Origin: Fidelibacterota bacterium
GTDB lineage: Bacteria > Fidelibacterota > UBA2242
Assembly: GCA_016783665.1 (NCBI GenBank)
Contig: JADHWC010000016.1
Span: 1 to 36,539 of the forward strand
Length of the DNA stretch: 36,539 bases
Direction of reading: 5' to 3'
In this document: piece after piece, positions 25,673-32,865 of the stretch
Layout: the number at the start of each line of letters is the position of its first letter
How positions within the stretch are numbered: the stretch's first letter is position 1
Program-made: the position numbers and the translations under genes
Notes under the pieces: model-generated
The model's database searches: none
What the model saw: the letters and a program-made list of their open reading frames with translations, nothing else
What the model was told of the DNA's origin: nothing

Positions 25673-27100
25673 TTATTTATCAAAGATTTTTCCGGGATTC
25701 AAGATGTAGTTAGGGTCAAAGGATTGCTTGATACGCTTCATCAATTCGATGGTTACAGGCTCCAGCGCCTGGTCGAGGAACTTTTTCCGTTTGTGTCCGA
25801 TACCATGCTCGCCGCTGATGGTTCCGCCGAGGGCAACGGTTTTATCGTATAGATCAAACAAGATTTTAGGCAGACACACATTCCAATCGCCGATATCCAT
25901 TTCCGGCTTCTTCACAATAGTCGCATGTAAATTTCCATCGCCGGCGTGACCATAGCATGGGATCAGCATATTGTATTTATTGGAGAGTGCTTTCAATTCG
26001 GGTAGTATTTTAGGAATGTTCGCAACGGGAACGACAATATCTTCCAGGCTCTGAACGGGCGAATAAACCATAAAGGCTTCCGCAATATTGCGCCGGATGC
26101 TCCAAACGCGTTCCTGGGTCGTATAATTATCAGCCACAAAGACATCGAGAGCGCCGTTTTCGAGACACAACTCGCCGATAGTTTCATATTCCTTTTCCAA
26201 TTGTTCCATATTGTTTCCGTCCACTTCGATCAGCAGCATGGCGCCGGCGTCTTCATGTGGCAGATGTTCATTAAGGTAGCGATATGAGGTCTGGAAGGAC
26301 AATTGATCCATAAATTCTATCGCTGTGGGAATAATCCGACCCATGGTTAAAATAATGGGCACCATTTTTATAGCGGCTTCGGCGTCCTGGAAGGGTACTA
26401 ATAAATCGACTTTTTCGGATGGCAAGGGCTGTAGTTTGATGGTGATGTTGGTGAAAATTCCCAGCGTTCCTTCCGACCCAACCATCAGTTTGATCAGATC
26501 GTATCCAACCACGTTTTTTACGATCTTGCCGCCTAAGTGAATAATCTCTCCTTCGGGGGTAACAACTTCTAATCCCAGGATATAGCGGTCGGTTACCCCG
26601 TACTTCACGGCTTTGCCGCCGCCGGCGTTTTCGGCAACATTGCCGCAGATGTAACAGCTTTCGAGACTCATCGGATAGCCGGCAAACCAGAGACCGTCAT
26701 CTTTTAGTTTATTATTCAGGTCGTTTGTGATCACGCCCGGCTCAACGACAGCGATCATATTATCGCGGTCGATTTCAAGGATCTCATTCATCCGCTCAAA
26801 AGACATAAGAATTCCGCCGAAAACGGGAACGGCTCCGCCTGACAATCCACTGCCGGCGCCCCGCGGCGTAACCGGTATTTTTTCACGGTTTGCTAGAAGC
26901 ATTATTTGTGCAATTTCTTCGGCAGTGCGGGGTTTTACCACAACATCGGGCATGTGAGCGTATGCTTTTTCGGCGATCTCATCATGTGAGTAGGGCTCAA
27001 GTTTTTCGGGATCATCATGGATAATATACCGGGCGCCGAGGATAGTTGTTAATTCATTAATAATCGTCTGAGTGATTGCATTATATATTAATTTAGGCAC
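25673..27100 (-). CDS. glcD: FAD-linked 2-hydroxyacid (lactate/glycolate) dehydrogenase
   Basis: A 475-residue flavoprotein of the FAD-binding type 4 / GlcD family. FAD-binding loop VTPRGAGSGLSGGAVPVFGGI near the N-terminus, CYICGNVAENAGGGKAVKYG, and the C-terminal HAGDGNLH and SGEHGIGHKRK motifs are all present. It oxidises D-lactate, glycolate or a related 2-hydroxyacid; directly downstream of etfB and etfA it most likely passes electrons to the Etf. I choose GTG 27100, preceded by GAGGAG; it overlaps the etfA stop by 8 bp. The frame from 27271 is an artefact within etfA. The identity of the acid is not determined. Confidence 0.9.
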   Translation of the reverse strand: MPKLIYNAITQTIINELTTILGARYIIHDDPEKLEPYSHDEIAEKAYAHMPDVVVKPRTAEEIAQIMLLANREKIPVTPRGAGSGLSGGAVPVFGGILMSFERMNEILEIDRDNMIAVVEPGVITNDLNNKLKDDGLWFAGYPMSLESCYICGNVAENAGGGKAVKYGVTDRYILGLEVVTPEGEIIHLGGKIVKNVVGYDLIKLMVGSEGTLGIFTNITIKLQPLPSEKVDLLVPFQDAEAAIKMVPIILTMGRIIPTAIEFMDQLSFQTSYRYLNEHLPHEDAGAMLLIEVDGNNMEQLEKEYETIGELCLENGALDVFVADNYTTQERVWSIRRNIAEAFMVYSPVQSLEDIVVPVANIPKILPELKALSNKYNMLIPCYGHAGDGNLHATIVKKPEMDIGDWNVCLPKILFDLYDKTVALGGTISGEHGIGHKRKKFLDQALEPVTIELMKRIKQSFDPNYILNPGKIFDK

Positions 27101-28121
27101 CTTGGAACTCCTCTGTTTCTTGTCCTTTTTTGAGGGCTTGCAGCTTCTGTTTGAATAACGGCAATATTTCAAACAGATCGCCCACAATTCCAAAATCGGT
27201 GACATGAAAGATCTGAGCTTCCGGATCGTTATTAATTGCGATAATCGTTTCTGACGTTTTAATGCCGGCAAGGTGTTGGACAGACCCGGAAATTCCGGCG
27301 GCGATGTACAATTTTGGACTGACAGTCTTTCCGCTTAATCCAATCTGATGGGGATATGTCGCCCATCCCAGATCGACGGCATCTCTGGTGGCGCCGACAG
27401 CCCCGTTCAATAATGAAGCAATGTCATGAACCATTTTAAAATTTTCGTCCTTTTTAAATCCTTTTCCACCGGCGATAATGATTTCCGCATCCTGAATATT
27501 GCCGCTTTCTTCCGCGTTCTTCTTGAATCTTAGACGTTTTGTCCGGCTTTTCAAACGAACCGGATCGACTGTTTCATAAATAACTTCTCCGGTTCTTGAA
27601 GTGTCTGATTCAAGTGGTTTATTTGAATGAGGACGGACGGTTGCCATCTGGGGACGATGGTTCGGTGTTTTTATTGTAGCCAGGATGTTTCCCCCGATTG
27701 CCGGGCGGGTCTGGATAAGATTCCCCGTCCCTTCTTCAATATCGAGTCCGGTACAGTCTGCGGTTAAGCCGGTGTTGCATTTGATTGCCAGCGCCGGAGC
27801 TACCGTTCGGCCCGTTGTTGTTGCGCTGGCGATGAAAATTTCCGGTTTGTATTTATTTACCAGGTCCTCGATTGTGTTTACATACGGTTCGGGAAGAAAT
27901 AATTCCAGTGCGGGATCTTCAACGATGATAACCTTATCGGCGCCCCTGTAAATGAGCTCCCGGATACCGTTATTATCGATCTTTTTTCCCAGGATGACAG
28001 CTATAAGATCTACCCCGAGTTTATCAGCAAGCGCCCGCCCGCGATTTAATAATTCATAAGACACTAATTTAATTTGTCCCTCTTCCTGTTCTCCTAATAT
28101 CCAGACATCTTTATACGACAT
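27093..28121 (-). CDS. etfA: Electron transfer flavoprotein alpha subunit
   Basis: A 342-residue EtfA. The C-terminal FAD domain shows the family pattern GATRDAVDLGWATYPHQIGLSGKTVSPKLYIAAGISGSVQH and INNDPEAQIFHVTDFGIVGD. The N-terminal AANH-like domain holds ATTTGRTVAPALAIK. No N-terminal ferredoxin domain, unlike the long EtfA of some acetogens. GAGGAG precedes ATG 28121. It lies 11 bp after etfB and overlaps the dehydrogenase, so the three form one operon. Confidence 0.95.
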   Translation of the reverse strand: MSYKDVWILGEQEEGQIKLVSYELLNRGRALADKLGVDLIAVILGKKIDNNGIRELIYRGADKVIIVEDPALELFLPEPYVNTIEDLVNKYKPEIFIASATTTGRTVAPALAIKCNTGLTADCTGLDIEEGTGNLIQTRPAIGGNILATIKTPNHRPQMATVRPHSNKPLESDTSRTGEVIYETVDPVRLKSRTKRLRFKKNAEESGNIQDAEIIIAGGKGFKKDENFKMVHDIASLLNGAVGATRDAVDLGWATYPHQIGLSGKTVSPKLYIAAGISGSVQHLAGIKTSETIIAINNDPEAQIFHVTDFGIVGDLFEILPLFKQKLQALKKGQETEEFQGA

Positions 28122-28132
28122 AATGGTTCTCC

Positions 28133-28930
28133 TCAGACAATTTCTTTTTCTTTCAGGAAATCAATCAAACGATCTACTGCGCCCTCGATCTCTTTTTCAT
28201 CACGAGGCTTCAGGACTTGTCCGTTGCGGGTCACCTGTGGCTTGGAAATTTTAACTACCTGGGTTGGCGAGCCTTTCAGACCGAGATTTTCCGGTTTAGC
28301 ATCGACATCTGCCGGTCCCCAGGTCCGGTTTTCCATTTTTCTGGCGCGTTGCTTTCCTCTGAGTGACGGTAGCCGCGGATAGTTGATTTCTTTAACCACG
28401 GTCAGCAGGCAGGGTGTTTCGATCTCCAGAATTTCATAACCTGTTTCAACCATGCGTTCAACAACGAGACTATTTTCCTTTACCTCGAGGATTTTACTAA
28501 TGTAAGTGGAAAAAGGGATGTCCAGCCAGGCGGCGATTCCCGGACCCACCTGTCCGGTGTCACCGTCGGTAGCGCGCTCGCCGCATAAGACCAGATCGAA
28601 CCCACCCGTTTTTTTAATAGCTTGGGCCAGTACGTAGGATGTTGCCCAGGTATCTGCTCCGGCAAAGGCTTTATTGCTGAGCAATATGCCGTCGTCACAT
28701 CCCATGGCGATAGCCTCTTTAATAGCCGTCATCGCTTTCGGGGGTCCCATGGAAAGCGCTAAGATTTCGCCGTCGTGTTGTTCTTTGAGCCGAACCCCCT
28801 CTTCGATGGCATACAAATCCAGCGGATTGACAATCGGCTCTACACCCTCCCGGATCATTGTCCCTGTCACCGGATCCATTTTGACATTGCTGGTTTCAGG
28901 AACCTGTTTAATGGGAACGATAACTTTCAA
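28133..28930 (-). CDS. etfB: Electron transfer flavoprotein beta subunit
   Basis: A 265-residue EtfB. KQVPETSNVKMDPVTGT and NPLDLYAIEEGVRLKE are typical; the CGERATDGDTGQVGPG segment resembles the sequence used by bifurcating (group 2, FixA/LctB-like) EtfB, not the DDDxNQTG form of mitochondrial type. This supports NAD+/ferredoxin electron confurcation with the downstream dehydrogenase, though it is an inference. The start is TTG 28930, supported by AAGGAG six bases upstream. It begins the recognised operon; a disrupted small gene precedes it by 37 bp. Confidence 0.93.
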   Translation of the reverse strand: MKVIVPIKQVPETSNVKMDPVTGTMIREGVEPIVNPLDLYAIEEGVRLKEQHDGEILALSMGPPKAMTAIKEAIAMGCDDGILLSNKAFAGADTWATSYVLAQAIKKTGGFDLVLCGERATDGDTGQVGPGIAAWLDIPFSTYISKILEVKENSLVVERMVETGYEILEIETPCLLTVVKEINYPRLPSLRGKQRARKMENRTWGPADVDAKPENLGLKGSPTQVVKISKPQVTRNGQVLKPRDEKEIEGAVDRLIDFLKEKEIV

Positions 28931-28967
28931 GACTTACTCCTTAATCTATAAAACGTGGCCTGGTTGC

Positions 28968-29098
28968 TTACTGTGAATTGTCGGGCAGCTTTGACTTCAT
29001 TTCCTTAATTAATTCTTCGACCTCATTAATTCGGGATCGTATTTTTCCACAAGCGCCTTGTCCTGATCCGGAGTGGACTCGTTTTCGGAATGTTCCAT
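28968..29098 (-). pseudogene. Frameshifted 43-residue small gene upstream of etfB
   Basis: ATG 29098 follows a strong AAGGAG. The first frame encodes MEHSENESTPDQDKALVEKY and DP, then runs into a stop at residue 30. In a -1 frame from 29030 the sequence continues coherently as INEVEELIKEMKSKLPDNSQ to TAA at 28968-28970. Inserting one base after residue 22 joins them into a 43-residue charged, partly helical protein. It could be a real decaying gene, a base-calling error or, less likely, programmed frameshifting. No family recognised. Confidence 0.45.
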
Positions 29099-29535
29099 AA
29101 ATAGTATTCTCCTTTTACCGAAGCTGTGTTCATCAGTTCAGAATTCTTTTTGGAAGTTAAAAATCCCCGGTAATCTACATAATTTTAAATTGAGAAAACA
29201 GGGCGGGAAGCCAATTTTCCCGGTCGATATTTAAGGCGCTTTCTCTCGTCTTTCCACACCGGCGTTGAGACGCTGTCATCATTAAAAGGCAGTATCGGCA
29301 ATACAAATGATAAGTGGTCTTCTTTATATTTATGATGTTGGTTTTATTAAAAATGCCGAATGAAATATTTTCGGTTATCGCTATTTTATTTATATGGCGT
29401 CAGGTGTCTCGCCAGGGACCTCCGTTGAGGCGAAGCAAGTTCGTTAGTGTTTATTTTATCAAATCAGCAGTAAGTCATAACTTGCTTAATATACCGGTAA
29501 TTCATCGTATCGCGACATTTTATTAAAAATTTTCG

Positions 29536-29553
29536 ATCCCGACTTGTCGGGAT
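29536..29553. repeat. Perfect palindrome ATCCCGAC-TT-GTCGGGAT
   Basis: Eight-base arms with a two-base centre. Two such elements lie within 70 bp and a third similar one is at 10539, so a dispersed short palindromic family is likely. No T tract follows, so it is not obviously a terminator. Confidence 0.5.
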
Positions 29554-29600
29554 ACCCAAAATTATCAAATAGTCAAATAGACAAACGAGCCTTGCTTGTT

Positions 29601-29620
29601 CCGATAGCAAAGCGTATCGG
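29601..29620. repeat. Palindrome CCGATAGC-AAA-GC(G)TATCGG
   Basis: Arms CCGATAGC and GCTATCGG, the right arm interrupted by one extra G. Lies 10 bp before the FISUMP gene stop. Confidence 0.45.
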
Positions 29621-29629
29621 GATAGTTAA

Positions 29630-30301
29630 TTAATCCCTGACACAACGAACCGAAAAACCGTAGTGCAGATAGTTGGAAAAACGGTAGACTCCTGAATTAT
29701 AGCTATTCAGTAGCCGGTTCCATGCATCGTAATTATCGTGCTCCGTAGACGACCAGAAACGGGCGTTGTAACCCATATTGGTGTATCTACCATTGTGGTG
29801 GCGGTAGCCACCGGGCAACGCGGAAAAACCGCTTTCGTTTGTAGCTCCGCCGTTAGGGCTGTTCCAATGGGTAGTTCCGGTTTCCTTCAGTTTACCTCCA
29901 GCAACACCAGAACCACCGAGATAATCCACCAAGGTTTGCCATTCCTCATCAGTTGGTACATGCCAACCCTCGGGCACAATATCCCGGCTATCATCTACTG
30001 CATACCAGTTATACAAAAATCCATAGGTAACAGCATTACTGTCATTATTATCATTAATGCAGTAAGCTCCCGATGCCAGATTCTCCCAGTCTGAATCGCC
30101 TATTACCTTGGGGATTGCATCACCGTTGCAGTAATGGGTTACTTTCAGGTTTTCTGCCATCCATACCTGATCACCGATTGTAACTGTATTGTACACATTG
30201 CCGTCAATATCAGTAACAGTCTCATTATCCTTAGAACTTGTCGAATCTTTTTCACATGACAGAAAGCCTAACAAGAAAAAGGCTGTCAATAAAGTTGTCA
30301 T
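29630..30301 (-). CDS. FISUMP (Fib_succ_major, TIGR02145) lipoprotein
   Basis: A 223-residue secreted lipoprotein of the Fibrobacter succinogenes major paralogous domain family: VTDIDGNVYNTVTIGDQVWMAENLKV at the start, GFLYNWYAV, PEGWHVPTDEEW, NESGFSALPGGYR and FWSSTE to a C-terminal SVRCVRD. These are cell-surface proteins of unsettled role. The mature part begins at Cys in FLSCEKD. From ATG 30301 the signal peptide has no positive residue, but a one-base shorter T run just upstream would give MRKHFLMTTLLTAFFLLGF, a normal signal peptide (start at 30320). No Shine-Dalgarno sequence is obvious. Confidence 0.85.
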   Translation of the reverse strand: MTTLLTAFFLLGFLSCEKDSTSSKDNETVTDIDGNVYNTVTIGDQVWMAENLKVTHYCNGDAIPKVIGDSDWENLASGAYCINDNNDSNAVTYGFLYNWYAVDDSRDIVPEGWHVPTDEEWQTLVDYLGGSGVAGGKLKETGTTHWNSPNGGATNESGFSALPGGYRHHNGRYTNMGYNARFWSSTEHDNYDAWNRLLNSYNSGVYRFSNYLHYGFSVRCVRD

Positions 30302-30437
30302 TAAAAAAATGTTTACGCATCGTTTGCTTCTATCATTTTATTTATACTCTCTTTACTACGCTAACATTGTCAATAGATAGAAATATTTCAATATATTCAA
30401 TATATCACTGTATAGTTATGTAAATCAAGGAAATTTT

Positions 30438-30524
30438 ATGGGAATAAAGAGCAGATTCAGACCGGATCGAAAATTAAAACTAATGGATCAGGTCCGCCAG
30501 GTTCTTCGCTGTCATCATTATTAA
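30438..30524 (+). pseudogene. N-terminal remnant of an integron-type tyrosine recombinase (integrase)
   Basis: ATG 30438 follows AAGGA and opens 28 codons reading MGIKSRFRPDRKLKLMDQVR then QVLRCHHY, ending at TAA 30522-30524. This is recognisable as the first residues of integron-integrase-like tyrosine recombinases, whose N-terminus typically has PxxKLxDQVRxVLRxHHY before the core-binding domain. The rest of the protein is absent downstream. It is a truncated relic, not an active enzyme. Confidence 0.6.
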
Positions 30525-30604
30525 TGTCAAAAACCCCAAAAGATTTTTGGTTCATCATAGAAAAGTGTGGGTATCAATCTCAAGACTTGTGAAAAATTGA
30601 GTTT

Positions 30605-30634
30605 GTTCCTTTTTTCACTGACGAAAAAAGGAAC
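30605..30634. repeat. Perfect 12-bp inverted repeat around ACTGAC
   Basis: GTTCCTTTTTTC and GAAAAAAGGAAC form a perfect 12-bp stem. It is followed by AAAAAAGTC. It borders the larger inverted-repeat element. Confidence 0.6.
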
Positions 30635-30645
30635 CAAAAAAGTCG

Positions 30646-30840
30646 CCGACTACGAAACTCTTCGGGGAATTCCCTCGCTACACAGATGAAATTTAGGGCG
30701 TGAATATATTTCAATTTCCTGAATAGATGCTAAAATTATTAAAAATACTTTACAAATTAATAAAGGTAAACCTGCCGCTTAAAATTTCATCTATTCGCTC
30801 CGCTCAGGAATTCCTTGATCCGGCGAGTTTCTAATGTCGG
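30646..30840. mobile_element. Short MITE-like element with imperfect inverted arms
   Basis: The left arm, about 30646-30695, is an imperfect inverted copy of the right arm, about 30780-30840. Matching words are CCGACTACGAAACTC/GAGTTTCTAATGTCGG, GGAATTCC/GGAATTCC and GATGAAATTTA/TAAAATTTCATC. The core (about 80 bp) is AT-rich with no ORF. Non-coding, so it would need a transposase elsewhere. The hairpin at 30605 and a GGAACCAAAAAAGTCG/GTTACCAAATCCGAC continuation may be part of it. Confidence 0.45.
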
Positions 30841-30881
30841 ATTTGGTAACTTTCAACTATCAGTAGATAAGCTGTATATTA

Positions 30882-30988
30882 ACAATGCTAACATCGGTAA
30901 ATTTTAATTACCCACACAAATCAGTGATGAGCCAGATTTTTTATGGGATTGAATTAATTTCTTTTCAATAGATGGTTTTGTATATTGG
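30882..30988. repeat. 107-bp direct repeat, copy A
   Basis: Same length without gaps as copy B at 31081-31187 and about 10 mismatches in 107 bases. Copy B lies just before the Nif3-like gene; copy A is 199 bp upstream. It therefore looks like a duplicated upstream (possibly promoter) region of that gene. Confidence 0.75.
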
Positions 30989-30997
30989 TGAGGAACC

Positions 30998-31022
30998 TTC
31001 CGAAGGTTGGAAACCTTCGGAA
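30998..31022. repeat. Perfect 11-bp hairpin TTCCGAAGGTT-GGA-AACCTTCGGAA
   Basis: Lies between the two 107-bp repeats. Stable in RNA of either strand. The CCTTCCGAAGG words are typical of intergenic palindromes in related genomes (from memory). It breaks the similarity after copy A. Confidence 0.6.
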
Positions 31023-31080
31023 AGTTTATCTTTATACTAATTGATCACTATCGCCCTTTCACAACAACGTAGCGAGAAGG

Positions 31081-31187
31081 ACAATGCCAACATCGGTAAA
31101 ATTTAATTACCTACACAAATCTGTGATGATCAGGATTTTTTATGGAATTGAATTAATTTCTTTTCATCAGATGGTTTTGTATATTGG
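31081..31187. repeat. 107-bp direct repeat, copy B
   Basis: Second copy of the repeat described at 30882, directly upstream of the Nif3-like start at 31231. Reading through it gives an ORF fused in frame to Nif3 (from 31084), but that extension is not expected in the family. Confidence 0.75.
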
Positions 31188-31230
31188 GACAACGTCAAAC
31201 GCTGTTTTAAATAATAACACAGGGAGACAC

Positions 31231-31983
31231 ATGCAGAGAACAGAATTAGCCGACTATTTAAACCGGTATTTGAGCACCGATGATTTTTCTGACTATGGAC
31301 CAAATGGTCTGCAGGTTGAAGGACGCGATGAGGTGAAACATATCGTAACGGGCGTCAGTGCGTCGGTCGAATTGTTTGAAAAAGCGATCGAGATGAATGC
31401 CGATACTATTATTGTTCATCATGGAATCATATGGGATTTTGATCGACCCGTGTACAGAGGCGGCTACAAGCGGCGTGTGAGGCTACTACTTGAAAATGAT
31501 ATTAATCTGTTTGCATATCACCTGCCATTGGATGCGCACCCGGAAGTCGGTAATAATTTTCAAATCGCTCGGACTCTGGAGCTGAAATCGGTGGAATTAT
31601 TTGGTGATTATAAGGGCAAATTTATTGGCTGTAAGGGACAGGTTGATTCCATTCCTTCCGATATATTTATTTCCGGAATAAAGGAAAAAATAAACCCCAA
31701 TGCTCTGGTTTTTTCTTATGGACCTGAAACAATTAGAGATGTCGGAATCATCAGCGGCGGCGCCCAGAAAGAGGTAAAACAGGCGGTTTTGAATGATCTT
31801 GACCTTTATATTACCGGGGAAGCAACTGAATTTATTCTGCACTATGTGAAAGAAGAAAAGATCCATTATGTAGCCGCGGGACACTACGCTACGGAAAAAT
31901 TCGGGATAATTGCTCTCGGCGAACATTTAATGGAACAATTTGACGTGCGGGTTGAATTTATTGATATTCCCAATCCGGTTTAA
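31231..31983 (+). CDS. Nif3-like dinuclear metal centre protein (YbgI/DUF34)
   Basis: A 250-residue member of the DUF34/NIF3 (GTP cyclohydrolase I type 2) family: toroidal hexamers with a dinuclear metal site. Motifs: DYGPNGLQVEG (20-30), VHHGIIWDF with His63-His64, and AYHLPLDAHP with His97, Asp101, His103; the late TGEATEFILHYV and VAAGHYATE supply further ligands. Its biochemical role is disputed; metal chaperone/insertase has been proposed. I choose ATG 31231 with AGGGAGA upstream, leaving the repeat in the 5' region. Confidence 0.93.
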   Translation: MQRTELADYLNRYLSTDDFSDYGPNGLQVEGRDEVKHIVTGVSASVELFEKAIEMNADTIIVHHGIIWDFDRPVYRGGYKRRVRLLLENDINLFAYHLPLDAHPEVGNNFQIARTLELKSVELFGDYKGKFIGCKGQVDSIPSDIFISGIKEKINPNALVFSYGPETIRDVGIISGGAQKEVKQAVLNDLDLYITGEATEFILHYVKEEKIHYVAAGHYATEKFGIIALGEHLMEQFDVRVEFIDIPNPV

Positions 31984-31990
31984 TAAAGTT

Positions 31991-32019
31991 TTGCGTTTTA
32001 ATTTGACAAGCGCTATAAT
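31991..32019 (+). promoter_or_regulatory. Candidate promoter for the membrane protein/nitroreductase operon
   Basis: TTGCGT (31991-31996), 17 bases, TATAAT (32014-32019). It lies 26 bp before the start of the membrane protein gene and 8 bp after the Nif3 stop. Confidence 0.4.
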
Positions 32020-32045
32020 GATATGGGTAGCCGGAGGAAAAGACA

Positions 32046-32843
32046 ATGAAAATCATTTCAAAAAATCTGCTTCGAAACATCTTTTGGGTAGGTGTTTTTG
32101 GGATCGCGCTGGGTTTTCTCGAAGCCATTGTTGTGATTTATTTGAGAGATATGTACTATCCCCAGGGATTCGGATTTCCGCTTAGTCCTGTCGCGCCACG
32201 GATGTACCTTGCCGAATTAATTCGCGAACTCTCTACAATTATCATGTTGCTTGTGCTTGGATACCTCGTCGGAAAAACCACTATTCAAAAGCTGTCGTAT
32301 TTTTTTTACAGTTTTGCCATATGGGATATTGTTTACTATATTGTACTAAAAATGTTCTTAAACTGGCCCTCTTCGCTGTTAACCTGGGATGTGCTGTTCT
32401 TGATTCCTTTGCCGTGGCTGGGACCGGTAATTGCGCCGCTGATTGTGTCTGTATCGATGATCTGCGTGAGCGGCTTGCTGCTGATTCTGGAAGATCAAAA
32501 AAACACAATCACGCTGAAATCTACCGATTGGACGCTGTTAATTATTGGCGCAGGACTGATCTTTACCAGTTTTATCTGGAATTATTCCACGATAATCATC
32601 CGTGGAGGATTTTTTTCGAGTTTCTGGACCCTGGCAAACAACCAGGAATTTCTTAAAATCGTATATGATTACAAGCCGGATTTTTTTAACTGGCCCGTAT
32701 TTGTAATTGGGGAGGTTTTAATTTTTCTTGCAACCGGATTGGTTTTCATACGACATCACTATGTTTTTCTACCTCAAATAAAATGGTTGCACGAGATTAT
32801 TGATGATGTCCGCCAACATGTATCAAAATTGTGCTCGTTTTAA
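32046..32843 (+). CDS. Polytopic membrane protein of unknown function, about 6-7 TM
   Basis: A 265-residue membrane protein with seven hydrophobic stretches (about 11-30, 55-75, 82-102, 108-130, 132-150, 162-180 and 218-235) separated by short loops. No known motif; Trp- and Tyr-rich loops (FFNWPVF, SFIWNYSTII). GGAGGAAA precedes ATG 32046. First gene of a plus-strand operon; the secreted nitroreductase starts 22 bp downstream and TlpA-like protein follows, so it may supply or receive electrons or act as a membrane partner; that is inference only. Confidence 0.7.
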   Translation: MKIISKNLLRNIFWVGVFGIALGFLEAIVVIYLRDMYYPQGFGFPLSPVAPRMYLAELIRELSTIIMLLVLGYLVGKTTIQKLSYFFYSFAIWDIVYYIVLKMFLNWPSSLLTWDVLFLIPLPWLGPVIAPLIVSVSMICVSGLLLILEDQKNTITLKSTDWTLLIIGAGLIFTSFIWNYSTIIIRGGFFSSFWTLANNQEFLKIVYDYKPDFFNWPVFVIGEVLIFLATGLVFIRHHYVFLPQIKWLHEIIDDVRQHVSKLCSF

Positions 32844-32865
32844 AAAGTAAATCACAGGAGGAATA

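Larger units (their letters stand above)
29099..29629. other. 531-bp gap, mostly empty, with two palindromes
   Basis: Apart from the palindromes at 29536 and 29601, no coding feature is supported. A 70-codon frame at 29314-29526 (plus) has no Shine-Dalgarno sequence and reads through repeat-like sequence. The region must contain the promoter of the etf operon, which reads to the left, but no good -35/-10 pair was identified. Confidence 0.4.

Noticed and set aside
29314-29526. 70-codon ORF between the etf and FISUMP genes
   Set aside because: No start signal and reads through repeat-like sequence; no coherent domain.
30882-31187. attC-like integron recombination sites formed by the 107-bp repeats
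   Set aside because: The repeats lack GTTRRRY/RYYYAAC core sites and are not internally palindromic.
32003-32019. TTGACA at 32003 as the -35 for the membrane protein operon
   Set aside because: Only 5 bases separate it from TATAAT; TTGCGT 31991 has the right 17-base spacing.
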